A stretch of 64,000 nucleotides of DNA from Butyrivibrio sp. (GTDB lineage Bacteria > Bacillota > Clostridia > Lachnospirales > Lachnospiraceae), in NCBI GenBank assembly GCA_015056495.1, contig SVGC01000010.1, positions 1 through 64,000 on the forward strand. The letters run 5' to 3'. A program made the translations under genes and the position numbers. This document shows positions 31,382 through 40,199 of this stretch, piece after piece. The first letter of the stretch is position 1; each line of letters starts with the position of its first letter. The notes beneath the pieces were generated by a model. It was not told the origin of the DNA. It was given only the letters and a program-made list of their open reading frames with translations, and did no database searches.

Positions 31382-33787
31382 ATGATGAAATCACTTTTTT
31401 CTGGTGTGGCAGGTCTTCGTACCCACCAGACAAAGATGGACGTTATCGGTAACAATATTGCCAACGTTAACACAACATCTTTCAAATCACAATCTATTAC
31501 ATTTAGTGATCTTATGTATCAGACAACCCAGAGTGCAACTGCAGCTTCAGAGACTAAGGGTGGTGTAAACCCTAGACAGATCGGTCTTGGTTCTAAATCA
31601 GGTGCCATCGGAACTGCTATTGATACCCAAGGTGCTACTCAGACTACAAATAATCCTTTCGATATGATGATAACAGGTGACTCCTTCTTTATCGTTAATG
31701 ATGGAGCACAGACCAAGTATACAAGAGACGGCTCTTTCTATGTAGACGGTGCCGGCAACCTTGCTATGCAGTCAACAGGTTATTATGTATATGGATGGAG
31801 TGCAGTAGAAGATACTACAACTGGTGAGATCACAGTTAATACCAACGGCGGTATTGGCAAACTTCAGATCATGAGCGCTGAAAATACAACATATCCACCT
31901 GCAGGAACAACTCAGGGCGTTGTAAGCGGCAACATCGATGCCAATGATACTAACGTAACATCTGATTCAGGTAAGACTGTAACTCTTGAGTTCTACGACA
32001 ATCTTGGTTATCTCTATACAGCTAAGTTCTCAGTTAGAGACGTTGATAACCTTGAACATACATATACATTTACACTTGATGACATCCTTGATTCTGATGG
32101 AAATACTATCGGTGCTGATAAGATGCAGTATGTAAGCTTTACAGATTCTGAGACTGGTAATGGCCAGACAACTGTAACTCCTACCGGATATACTGTTTCT
32201 ACTTATACAGATACAGCTATTACTCTTAAGAGTAGTACTACTTACACTGATATTCCTAGAAGTGGTGATTCATCTGATCTTAGTTCATTATATGCTCAGT
32301 ATCCTAACTTCTTTAGAGAAATATATGAGATTGATGATGAGGTTATCGAGAATTATATCACTGCCGGATCAAGTTCTGATACAACAGTAACATATTCTAT
32401 AGCAAGTGATGGTACTCTTACTATTGCAACTTCAACTACAGCTGATGCAGAAGGCACAGAAACAAGTAATTTGAAGTCCAGCTATAAGTATTCATCTGAT
32501 TTTATCTATACAGATGGAACAACCAATTATACTTTACCAACTAATATATTCCTGGATAAGGACGAATATGGTGATATACTGACAACTGTATTTGATGTAG
32601 ATCTTTCATCCTACAGTGACTCTGCAACATATATGGTATCAGGAACAGTTGCAAGCCCAACACTTACAATTACAGATGGTGGCTCATCAGTATCTGTTTC
32701 AACTTTGAATAGTGGAATCAGTGCAGCATCAGGAGCTACTCCGACTATTTCTATATATGATGGAAGCAATAATCTTGTGGCACCTAGCATTACACCTGAT
32801 GATTCTTATGAAATCAGTAGTTACGCCAATGCAGATGCTTTATTTGCAGCTTATGGATATACAGCAAGTAATTATACTGATGGCACAGTTGGTACTGACG
32901 GCTCATTCCAGATAGATAGTAGTGGTAAGATCACAATTACATATAATTATGAGAAGACAACTACCAGTTCTACCAATTATTCTGTGGCAAACAGCTCAGT
33001 ATCTTCTTATGACAGCAGCAATATTTCATACGCAAGTTCAGTATACGAAGATATTGACCGTGTAGGTTACGTTACAGATATTACAAAATCAACAACTACA
33101 GCCAACTTCTTCAAGAACGTATATGGTCTTGATACATCCAAGCTGGATTCTACTGAGACCTACGAGATCCTGTCAGATGGTACACTTGTACTTCAGAACA
33201 ACAATGTAACTATGACATTCAATCCAAAGACAGGTGCTCTTGTTACTCCTTCTGGCAAGATTACAATGGATTTTAACCAGAATGCAGTTGATTCTAATGG
33301 ACAGCTCTTCATGGCAGGCTTTACAGATGTAGCAATGGATCTTTCTACAATCACTAACTATAATACTAAGGGTACATCTACAATCAAAGCAGTTAAGGGT
33401 GACCTTAGCAGTCTTAACACAGGTAGATCTGTTGGTGAGATGAATGGTATCACAATTGGTACTGATGGTAAGATCAATGCAACCTATAGTAATGGTCAGA
33501 CCAAGCTCCTTGGCCAGATTGCAACAGCACAGTTTGCCAATGCTTCAGGTCTTTCACATGAAGGTGATAACCTCTATACAGAGACACTTAACTCTGGCAC
33601 AGCTACTGTTCAGGATATCACAGTAGATGGCGGTTACATGAACACAGGTGTTTTGGAAATGTCTAACGTTGACCTTTCTAACGAATTTACCAACATGATC
33701 ACTACTCAGCGTGGTTTCCAGGCAAACAGCCGTATCATCACAGTATCAGATACACTTCTGGAAGAACTTACAAATCTGAAGAGATGA
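31382..33787 (+). CDS. flgE: Flagellar hook protein FlgE (unusually long)
   Basis: An 801-residue hook subunit, about twice the common length. The N-terminus has the D0 motif SLFSGVAGLRTHQTKMDVIG, then NNIANVNTTSFKSQSITFSD and the RDGSFYVDGAGNLAMQSTGYYVYGW block. The C-terminus has YMNTGVLEMSNVDLSNEFTN and MITTQRGFQANSRIITVSD, the hook-type D0 end. Between about residues 280 and 610 lies a large Ser/Thr/Tyr/Asp-rich insert, probably surface-exposed extra domains D2/D3. No ordinary FlgG or FlgF gene lies here. GGAGGA 9 bases upstream supports the first ATG. Confidence 0.92.
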   Translation: MMKSLFSGVAGLRTHQTKMDVIGNNIANVNTTSFKSQSITFSDLMYQTTQSATAASETKGGVNPRQIGLGSKSGAIGTAIDTQGATQTTNNPFDMMITGDSFFIVNDGAQTKYTRDGSFYVDGAGNLAMQSTGYYVYGWSAVEDTTTGEITVNTNGGIGKLQIMSAENTTYPPAGTTQGVVSGNIDANDTNVTSDSGKTVTLEFYDNLGYLYTAKFSVRDVDNLEHTYTFTLDDILDSDGNTIGADKMQYVSFTDSETGNGQTTVTPTGYTVSTYTDTAITLKSSTTYTDIPRSGDSSDLSSLYAQYPNFFREIYEIDDEVIENYITAGSSSDTTVTYSIASDGTLTIATSTTADAEGTETSNLKSSYKYSSDFIYTDGTTNYTLPTNIFLDKDEYGDILTTVFDVDLSSYSDSATYMVSGTVASPTLTITDGGSSVSVSTLNSGISAASGATPTISIYDGSNNLVAPSITPDDSYEISSYANADALFAAYGYTASNYTDGTVGTDGSFQIDSSGKITITYNYEKTTTSSTNYSVANSSVSSYDSSNISYASSVYEDIDRVGYVTDITKSTTTANFFKNVYGLDTSKLDSTETYEILSDGTLVLQNNNVTMTFNPKTGALVTPSGKITMDFNQNAVDSNGQLFMAGFTDVAMDLSTITNYNTKGTSTIKAVKGDLSSLNTGRSVGEMNGITIGTDGKINATYSNGQTKLLGQIATAQFANASGLSHEGDNLYTETLNSGTATVQDITVDGGYMNTGVLEMSNVDLSNEFTNMITTQRGFQANSRIITVSDTLLEELTNLKR

Positions 33788-33924
33788 TGATTTGATCATA
33801 TGAATGGTTAGAAGGCAGTATTGCGAAGATGATTTGATGATATGGCCAAAATGTTGTAATGCAACCATGATTTCATAAATCGAATCATGTTATTTCTAAA
33901 TATTGAGTCATGTGAATAACCAGT

Positions 33925-33959
33925 GGGCTTTGGTCAATTGCGACCAAAGCCTGCTTTTT
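33925..33959 (+). terminator. Intrinsic terminator after flgE
   Basis: GGCTTTGGTC (33926-33935) pairs perfectly with GACCAAAGCC (33942-33951) around a six-base loop and is followed by TTTTT. It lies about 135 bases behind the flgE stop. Confidence 0.85.
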
Positions 33960-34042
33960 ACGTGGAAGATAGAGTATGTCATTTGCGAACATGAATAATG
34001 TCAGGTGTCTACTTTTTCGTTATCACATCAAGTGAGAAAAAA

Positions 34043-34093
34043 AGTGAAATTAATTATCGAAATACCGACTGCCATCCGAAAATTAATTTCACT
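34043..34093. repeat. Perfect 13-bp inverted repeat between flgE and flbD
   Basis: AGTGAAATTAATT (34043-34055) and AATTAATTTCACT (34081-34093) pair perfectly around a 25-base loop. The element lies in the 428-base gene-free gap 33788-34215, after the flgE terminator. It could be an operator or a hairpin in an RNA leader; the rest of the gap is AT-rich with no other structure I can support. Confidence 0.55.
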
Positions 34094-34215
34094 CAGACGC
34101 ATTTTTGAACATTAAAACGCAGACAAATAGTGGATAAGGTGTTAAAATTGAACATATAAGAACAAAAATGAAATTAAATTTCGAATGAAATCAAGCTGGA
34201 AGGAAAAATGAAATC

Positions 34216-34404
34216 ATGATAGAGGTAACAAAGATGGATAGCCACAAGATTTTGATTAATCCTGATCACATAGAAGTTGTTGAAGAAACTCCGGATACTG
34301 TGATTTCATTGACTACCGGAAGAAAGTTCATTGTAAAAGAAAGTAGACAAGACATACAAAATCTAGTAAAATCATTTAAAAGAGATATTTTTGCAAATAA
34401 TTAA
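34216..34404 (+). CDS. flbD: Flagellar protein FlbD/SwrD
   Basis: A 62-residue protein of the FlbD family: the start MIEVTKMDSHKILINPDHIE, the middle EETPDTVISLTTGRKFIVKE and a helical end are all typical. In B. subtilis the counterpart SwrD raises motor torque and is needed for swarming. Here, as there, it precedes motA and the switch genes. The ribosome site AAGGAAAAATG is 9-10 bases before the ATG. Complete and ordinary. Confidence 0.9.
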   Translation: MIEVTKMDSHKILINPDHIEVVEETPDTVISLTTGRKFIVKESRQDIQNLVKSFKRDIFANN

Positions 34405-34757
34405 TAAATTAATGAAATTGCGAATATTTATATCAAGACCAAGATATAAGAAAAATTATCCAAGTAAGAAATACAAACAGTAATTAGTAATTAACGTAAT
34501 AACGCTTGCAAAAATCAAAGCAGCAATGCTATACAAGCAATAAAACCTGCAAAAACCAAAGCAGCAACACTATACAAGCAATAACACCTGCAAAAAAACA
34601 AAACTGCAGCGTTAAAACAAACAATAACGATCACACAAAAATCAAAACTTCTAGAAACAATTACATAAATACATAAAATGACATTAATATTTTGGCTGGC
34701 ATAATTTCCAAAATATAGTAGCTATAACAAATTGATTTTTAATGAGGGGAAAACAAC
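34405..34757. other. A-rich gap with three tandem 41-bp repeats
   Basis: No gene in 353 bases. Three tandem units start at 34505, 34546 and 34587 (CTTGCAAAAATCAAAGCAGC, CCTGCAAAAACCAAAGCAGC, then a diverged copy). The top strand is rich in A and C and poor in G and T, so an RNA here would be mostly unfolded. The motA ribosome site GAGGGG is at 34743-34748. Confidence 0.6.
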
Positions 34758-35561
34758 GTGGATATAGCGTCATTAGTTGGATTAGTAATGGGTCTCGTCA
34801 TAATGCTTATCGGCATTGCGACATCTGGTGGTATTCAGACCATCGGTAACTTCATCGACGTTCCGTCAGTTTTGGTTACATTCGGTGGTGCATTCATGGC
34901 TACGATGGCTACAGTTACGATGCCTGAATTCATTAACGGATTGAAATCATTCGGATTGATCTTAAAACTCCCACCTTTTGATACGGGTACACTTATCAAA
35001 CAGATAGTGGATCTGTCTAATACTGCACGTAAGGAAGGTCTTCTTGCACTGGAAGAAGCTGCTCACGGAATAGAAGAGCCACTTTTGCAAAAAGGCCTTC
35101 TACTCATAGTCGATGGTACTGAACCTGAACTGGTTAAAGGTATCATGCAGGCAGAAATAGATGCGATGAACGACAGACACATGTCTACAGCAGCCTTTTG
35201 GGAGACTCTTGGTGCCATGGGTCCTGCGTGGGGTATGATCGGTACACTGATCGGTCTTGTAAACATGCTTCAGAACCTGTCTGACTCTGCATCTCTTGGA
35301 CCATCTATGGCGACTGCTCTTATTACAACATTCTATGGTTCACTACTTGCTAACTGGGTATGTACTCCATGTAACTCCAAACTAAAAGGTCAGAATGCAG
35401 CGGAGTATGCATATAAGTCACTGATGATTGAGGGACTTCTGTCTATACAGGCAGGCGAGAACCCTCGTGTAACAGAGGAGAAGCTTAAGGCGTTCATGGC
35501 TCCTGCAGACAGAGCAGCATATGAAGCAGCTAACGGCGATGGATCCGGTGGAGGTGAATAA
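34758..35561 (+). CDS. motA: Flagellar stator protein MotA
   Basis: A 267-residue membrane protein with four transmembrane helices (about 4-24, 33-53, 145-170, 180-205) and the large cytoplasmic loop (about 60-140) that touches FliG. MotA family blocks present include GGAFMATMATVTMPEF and WETLGAMGPAWGMIGTLIGL, with ALITTFYGSLLANWVCTPC near the C-terminal helix. With MotB it forms the ion channel that drives rotation. The start is GTG behind GAGGGG. Ion type (H+ or Na+) is not readable. It lies 6 bases before motB. Confidence 0.95.
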   Translation: MDIASLVGLVMGLVIMLIGIATSGGIQTIGNFIDVPSVLVTFGGAFMATMATVTMPEFINGLKSFGLILKLPPFDTGTLIKQIVDLSNTARKEGLLALEEAAHGIEEPLLQKGLLLIVDGTEPELVKGIMQAEIDAMNDRHMSTAAFWETLGAMGPAWGMIGTLIGLVNMLQNLSDSASLGPSMATALITTFYGSLLANWVCTPCNSKLKGQNAAEYAYKSLMIEGLLSIQAGENPRVTEEKLKAFMAPADRAAYEAANGDGSGGGE

Positions 35562-35566
35562 GGCGT

Positions 35567-36511
35567 ATGGCTAAAAAAGAACCACCGCCACCCAAAGGGA
35601 GTCCTGCATGGATGGCGACTTTCGGTGATCTGATGAACCTGCTGCTGTGTTTCTTCGTTTTGCTTTATGCGATGTCCAGCGTAGACGCAGCTAAATTTGA
35701 TGAGATTGCAGCTTCATTCAGTTCAGCCTTTGGTATATTCAAAGGCGGCGAGATGTCCATTGGTGAAGGAGCACTTATTGGTGACGGTATATCACAACTT
35801 AGTCAGTTGTCTTCATATGTTACTTCCATGGGTGTATCTCAAAATGGATCCACAACTACTGAAGTAACTTCGACAACTGGAAGCAAAGATTCTGAATCCA
35901 CCGGAGGTGAAGGTGATTCAGAAACCACCTATACAAGTGAAGGAAATATAGGTGAAGTAGATTCTGAAAATACTGAAGAGGGAACTCTGGCAGAAGCTTC
36001 TGCGGAAGAACTGAAAGAAGCCCTTGAAGAAGATCAGATGGAGGAATCTGAAAAACTTGCCGAAGCAGTTGCTCAGGCACTTAACGAAGCTGAAATCGAG
36101 AGCGACGTTGAGCTTAATTTTACAAGTCAGTATGTCCAATTGACCATACAAGGTGCAATCTTGTTTGACTCAGGTTTTGCAGATATCAGAACTGAAGCAT
36201 ATCCGATACTGGACAAGGTAGGTGCCATACTTGAAAGGTATGCTGGTGGAACGATCGAGATAGAAGGTCATACAGACAATGTTCCAATGTCCAAGGGCAG
36301 AAAATATGCCAATAACGATGAACTCAGTGACGCAAGAGCACTTGCTGTTTTCTATTATCTGACTGAAAACACAAATCTTGATCCTGCCAACATCAAACAT
36401 TCAGGACGCGGCGAATATAGTCCGGTTGCTGACAATTCTACCCCTGAGGGACGTGCTAAGAACCGTAGAGTAGAGATCAGGATATATAATCCGCTCAGCT
36501 CAAACTATTAG
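35567..36511 (+). CDS. motB: Flagellar stator protein MotB
   Basis: A 314-residue stator with one transmembrane helix (about 18-38). The helix carries FGDLMNLLLCFFVLLYAMSS, where Asp21 is the ion-binding residue. A Ser/Glu-rich linker (about 95-165) leads to the OmpA-like peptidoglycan-binding domain, with IEIEGHTDNVP and the ending YSPVADNSTPEGRAKNRRVE. It anchors MotA to the cell wall. It follows motA by 6 bases. The acidic linker is longer than in the smallest MotB proteins. Confidence 0.95.
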   Translation: MAKKEPPPPKGSPAWMATFGDLMNLLLCFFVLLYAMSSVDAAKFDEIAASFSSAFGIFKGGEMSIGEGALIGDGISQLSQLSSYVTSMGVSQNGSTTTEVTSTTGSKDSESTGGEGDSETTYTSEGNIGEVDSENTEEGTLAEASAEELKEALEEDQMEESEKLAEAVAQALNEAEIESDVELNFTSQYVQLTIQGAILFDSGFADIRTEAYPILDKVGAILERYAGGTIEIEGHTDNVPMSKGRKYANNDELSDARALAVFYYLTENTNLDPANIKHSGRGEYSPVADNSTPEGRAKNRRVEIRIYNPLSSNY

Positions 36512-36530
36512 TAACAGGAGGGTACCTGTA

Positions 36531-37067
36531 ATGAAAAAGAATTTGTTGTCTATACTCATTTTGGCACTGCTTGTAGTTAACCTTGCTATGACAGGATTTA
36601 TGCTGCTTAGCGTAATGACTACTAATAATCAGACCAAACAGATCATCTCTGATATTGCATCAGCACTTCAGCTGGAAGCCAATGGTGGTACAAATGGACA
36701 AGGCTTTTCCAATTCTGCTACAGGAAACGTAGCTGCTGAGAATATAGCTACAATGACAATTCCTAGTGAAGGAGATATGACAATATCTTTAAAGCTTGGA
36801 GAAGATGGCGTTCAGCATTATATGGCGCAGACGATCGTAGTTTTATCTATGGATACTTCTAATGATGGTTATGCTAAATACAGCGAGAGCATGACTGGCA
36901 TGGAGAGTCTTATGTCTACCAAGATACAGACTATAATTGCAGCTCATACAAAAGAGGAGATTGAAGCAGATGTCAGCGCTATCAAGGAAGAAATTCTTGA
37001 GGCGCTGCAGGATATGTATGGATCAAACTTTATCTATGCAGTTGATATGTCTTATATCATCGCTTAA
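36531..37067 (+). CDS. fliL: Flagellar basal body protein FliL
   Basis: A 178-residue single-pass membrane protein: N-terminal helix LLSILILALLVVNLAMTGFM and an extracytoplasmic domain with the typical end pattern KEEIEADVSAIKEEILEALQD. FliL surrounds the stator and supports its function. Its gene follows motB by 20 bases and precedes fliM, the classical order. The AGGAGGGTACCTGT ribosome site fits. The hydrophilic linker (about 45-70) is Gly/Asn-rich. Assignment rests on position plus topology, because FliL is weakly conserved. Confidence 0.85.
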   Translation: MKKNLLSILILALLVVNLAMTGFMLLSVMTTNNQTKQIISDIASALQLEANGGTNGQGFSNSATGNVAAENIATMTIPSEGDMTISLKLGEDGVQHYMAQTIVVLSMDTSNDGYAKYSESMTGMESLMSTKIQTIIAAHTKEEIEADVSAIKEEILEALQDMYGSNFIYAVDMSYIIA

Positions 37068-37172
37068 ACAGGTGTGATCAGATACAAGCGGGGCCTATCA
37101 ACATATGTAATGGATTAGAATGAATCGTTAATAATACAGGAAAAATACAGTAACAAGCGAGGTGGTTTTAAG

Positions 37173-38156
37173 GTGAGCGAAGTACTGTCACAAAATGAGA
37201 TTGATAATCTGCTGGCTGCCTTAAGTACCGGTGAGCTTGATGTAGACCAGATGTCCAATGCGGATGAGAAAAAAGTCAGAGATTATGACTTCAAACGTCC
37301 GGCTAAGTTCTCAAAAGAACATCTGCGTACTCTTGAGATTATCTATGAACATTATGGAAGACTGTTATCAACAACGCTTCCTCTTTATCTTAGAAAAAAT
37401 GTAAGTATTTCAGTGGCAAACTCGGAGACAGTTACATATTCAGAATTTAGTAACGCTCTGTCAAACCCTGTAATCCTGGGCATCATTAACTTTTTGCCAT
37501 TGCAGGGCAATATAATACTAGAACTCCAGGCCAACATAGGATATGCATTCATTGATCGTATGCTTGGCGGAGAAGGTGGCACTCTTGAAAAGCCAAGACC
37601 TTTTACAGATATAGAGATGCCTCTGATTGAAAAACTTGTGACCATCTGCATGCAGCTCATGGTTGAACCGTGGCAGAACGTTCTTGATATCAATCCTGTA
37701 ATGGAGAGGATCGAGACCAACCCACAGTTTGCACAGGTTATTTCACCTACAGATATGATCGCTATCGTCACACTTAATATCAAGATAGGTGATACAGAAG
37801 GTCTTATGAACATGTGTCTTCCATACTTTACTTTGGAAAGTATCATGGACAAGCTCAATACCAAGTATTGGTTTTCAACTATGCAGAAGCATAATGATGA
37901 GACCTATGAGGAACATCTTGAAACGCTTGTAAGACATGTATCTGTTCCGGTCAAAGCGGTGCTTGGTAAATGTAATGTATCAGTAAATGATTTCGTACAT
38001 TTACAGGCTGGAGACATTATAAGACTTGATAACAGGGTAAATAACGACATGCAGATATATGTCGGCGATATATATAAATTTACTGCATTGCCAGGTACTC
38101 AAAAGGACAAATATGCTGTCCGAATAACGTCAATACACAGAGAGGAGGAACAGTAA
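37173..38156 (+). CDS. fliM: Flagellar motor switch protein FliM
   Basis: A 327-residue switch protein. Its N-terminal EVLSQNEIDNLLAALSTGE is the CheY-P-binding peptide; the middle domain starts YDFKRPAKFSKEHLRTLEII and resembles CheC; the C-terminal SpoA-like part binds FliN/FliY (AGDIIRLDNRVNNDMQIYVG). It controls rotation sense by shifting FliG. The start is GTG, 8-10 bases behind GAGGTGG. It ends 4 bases before fliY. Confidence 0.96.
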   Translation: MSEVLSQNEIDNLLAALSTGELDVDQMSNADEKKVRDYDFKRPAKFSKEHLRTLEIIYEHYGRLLSTTLPLYLRKNVSISVANSETVTYSEFSNALSNPVILGIINFLPLQGNIILELQANIGYAFIDRMLGGEGGTLEKPRPFTDIEMPLIEKLVTICMQLMVEPWQNVLDINPVMERIETNPQFAQVISPTDMIAIVTLNIKIGDTEGLMNMCLPYFTLESIMDKLNTKYWFSTMQKHNDETYEEHLETLVRHVSVPVKAVLGKCNVSVNDFVHLQAGDIIRLDNRVNNDMQIYVGDIYKFTALPGTQKDKYAVRITSIHREEEQ

Positions 38157-38160
38157 AAGC

Positions 38161-39432
38161 ATGGATGGAATGTTATCCCAGGACGAAATTAATGCTTTAC
38201 TGGCAGGTATGGATACTTCTGGCACGCCGGCTGAAGATGCAGGCGGAGGCGATGCTGCTGCTCCTGCAGATGCTGCTGCGCCAGCGGGTGGAGCAGGTGA
38301 TGATACGATTGATGAGTCTCTTCTTACTGAAGTTGAAAGAGACGCCATTGGTGAAATTGCCAACATCAGTATGGGTTCATCTGCAACAACACTGTATTCA
38401 CTGGTAAATCAAAAGGTTAATATCACTACGCCTGTAGTAGAACTTTCAAACTGGCATGGTGTTATAGACAGTTATGAAAAACCTTGTGTATTTGTTCAGA
38501 TCAAGTACACAGTAGGTATCGATGGTTCCAATATCCTTATCCTTAAAGAAAGAGACGTTTTGATCATCACTGACCTTATGATGGGCGGAGATGGTACCAA
38601 TGTTGAAGGTGAGATAGGAGAACTACAGCTGTCAGCTATTTCTGAAGCCATGAACCAGATGATGGGCGCTGCTGCAACATCTATCTCTACAATGATCGGT
38701 GAAAAGGTTGATATCTCACCGCCAAAGGCAACTGTACTTGAGATGATCGATGATGATCCTAGAGATATTGCTGAATTCCTTACAGGTACATTCTGTAAGA
38801 TTTCCTTTAAGATGCAGATCTCAGATCTTGTAGATTCATCACTGATGCAGCTGTATCCTATAGATTTTGCCAAGAGTCTGTATGATACATTCAGCACAAG
38901 TACTAAAGGTAATTCTGAACCTACTGCAGCACAAGGCGCTGCAGCATTGGCTCCACCTCCAGGTGCAGCACCGGCTCAGGCAGCACCGGCTCAGGCAGCA
39001 CCGGCTCCGGATATGTCAGGCCAGCAGATGATGGGTCAGCAGCCGATGATGGGTCAGCAGCCGATGATGGGCCAGCCAATGATGGGACAACCAATGATGG
39101 GCCAGCCTATGATGATGCCGGTGCAGCCGATGATGAATATGAACATATCACCGGCGCAGTTCCAGAATTTTGCCGGAGATTCACCTATTCTTTCAACTGG
39201 CGAGAATATTGGTATTATCAAAGATGTTCCATTGGAAGTTACAGTAGAACTTGGACGAACAGCCAAGCCTATCGCGGACATCCTGGATTTTGCTCCCGGT
39301 ACTATCATAGAGCTTGATAAGGTTGCCGGTGAGCCTGTAGATGTACTTGTAAATGGCAAGTTTGTTGCCAAAGGGGAAGTAGTAGTAATTGAAGAAAGTT
39401 TTGGTGTACGTGTAACTGAAATTGTTCAGTAG
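38161..39432 (+). CDS. fliY: Flagellar switch phosphatase FliY
   Basis: A 423-residue FliN-type switch component with an N-terminal CheY-binding peptide (MLSQDEINALLAGMDTSG), an Ala/Gly-rich linker, a CheC-like phosphatase domain (about 55-245) with EIANISMGSSATTL and ISEAMNQMMGAAATSI, a long repeat linker (about 260-330: QQPMMGQQPMMGQPMMGQ-type), and a C-terminal SpoA domain (VTVELGRTAKPIADILDF). It acts in the C-ring, docks FliH and removes phosphate from CheY. Together with CheC this cell has two phosphatase-type proteins. The methionine/glutamine-rich repeat is unusual in length. Confidence 0.92.
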   Translation: MDGMLSQDEINALLAGMDTSGTPAEDAGGGDAAAPADAAAPAGGAGDDTIDESLLTEVERDAIGEIANISMGSSATTLYSLVNQKVNITTPVVELSNWHGVIDSYEKPCVFVQIKYTVGIDGSNILILKERDVLIITDLMMGGDGTNVEGEIGELQLSAISEAMNQMMGAAATSISTMIGEKVDISPPKATVLEMIDDDPRDIAEFLTGTFCKISFKMQISDLVDSSLMQLYPIDFAKSLYDTFSTSTKGNSEPTAAQGAAALAPPPGAAPAQAAPAQAAPAPDMSGQQMMGQQPMMGQQPMMGQPMMGQPMMGQPMMMPVQPMMNMNISPAQFQNFAGDSPILSTGENIGIIKDVPLEVTVELGRTAKPIADILDFAPGTIIELDKVAGEPVDVLVNGKFVAKGEVVVIEESFGVRVTEIVQ

Positions 39433-39476
39433 ATTCATAGTGATCTTCTACACATTTTATAGAGAGGGGCATTAAG

Positions 39477-39839
39477 ATGGCAAAAAATGTTCTTGTAAGT
39501 GATGACGCTGCATTCATGCGAATGATGATCAAGGATATTTTATCCAAGAACGGATACAATATCGCTGGCGAAGCAGAAAATGGCGCCATTGCAGTTGAAA
39601 AGTATAAAGAGTTAAAACCTGATCTTGTGCTTATGGATATTACAATGCCTGAAAAGGATGGTATTCAGGCTTTGAAGGATATCAAAGCGGCAGATCCTAA
39701 TGCCAATGTGATCATGTGCAGTGCCATGGGTCAGCAGGCAATGGTAATTGAAGCTATTCAGGCAGGAGCAAAAGATTTTATTGTTAAACCTTTCCAGGCA
39801 GACAGAGTTTTAGAGGCAGTTAAGAAGGTAATAGGATAA
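39477..39839 (+). CDS. cheY: Chemotaxis response regulator CheY
   Basis: A 120-residue receiver domain. The acidic pair Asp9-Asp10 (LVSDDAAFMRM) and the phosphorylation site Asp54 (VLMDITMPEKDG), with Ser82 (MCSAMGQ) and Lys104 (VKPF), are all in place. Phosphorylated by CheA, it binds FliM and FliY. AGAGAGGGGC precedes the start. It sits between fliY and fliO as in B. subtilis. The stop TAA and fliO's ATG touch. Confidence 0.96.
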   Translation: MAKNVLVSDDAAFMRMMIKDILSKNGYNIAGEAENGAIAVEKYKELKPDLVLMDITMPEKDGIQALKDIKAADPNANVIMCSAMGQQAMVIEAIQAGAKDFIVKPFQADRVLEAVKKVIG

Positions 39840-40178
39840 ATGACAACTAATAGCATAGCTCAGTTCATTACTGTTTTGATCTTGTTTATTGCAGTGCTTG
39901 TACTAACCGGCTTTGTAAGTATGTGGATCGCCAAATATCAAAAAGTTCAGGAAAAAGGTACAAATATTGAGATTATTGAAACTGCAAGGATTTCTTCAAC
40001 CAAGTATATACAGCTTGTACGTATTGGTGAACGATATGTAGCTTATGCCGTTTGCAAGGATACTGTTACCAAGCTGGCTGACGTTCCGGAGGAAGAGATC
40101 CAGACAAAAGAATCTATAGCAGGTGAGACTAAGAGTTTTAAAGATGTCCTTGAGCTTCTGAAAATACAAAAGCAGTAA
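39840..40178 (+). CDS. fliO: Flagellar export protein FliO
   Basis: A 112-residue single-pass membrane protein: helix at about 7-30 (FITVLILFIAVLVLTGFVSM), then a cytoplasmic domain with EIIETARISSTKYIQLVRIG, matching FliO/FliZ. It helps FliP assemble into the export gate. Its ATG directly follows the cheY stop with no ribosome site of its own, so it is probably translated by reinitiation. The end is a short charged helix. Confidence 0.82.
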   Translation: MTTNSIAQFITVLILFIAVLVLTGFVSMWIAKYQKVQEKGTNIEIIETARISSTKYIQLVRIGERYVAYAVCKDTVTKLADVPEEEIQTKESIAGETKSFKDVLELLKIQKQ

Positions 40179-40199
40179 AGAAATGCAGAGGTCAGAAGT

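Noticed and set aside
34505-34629. Possible CRISPR array
   Set aside because: The units are directly adjacent without spacers, only three copies are present, and no cas gene is nearby. It is a plain tandem repeat.
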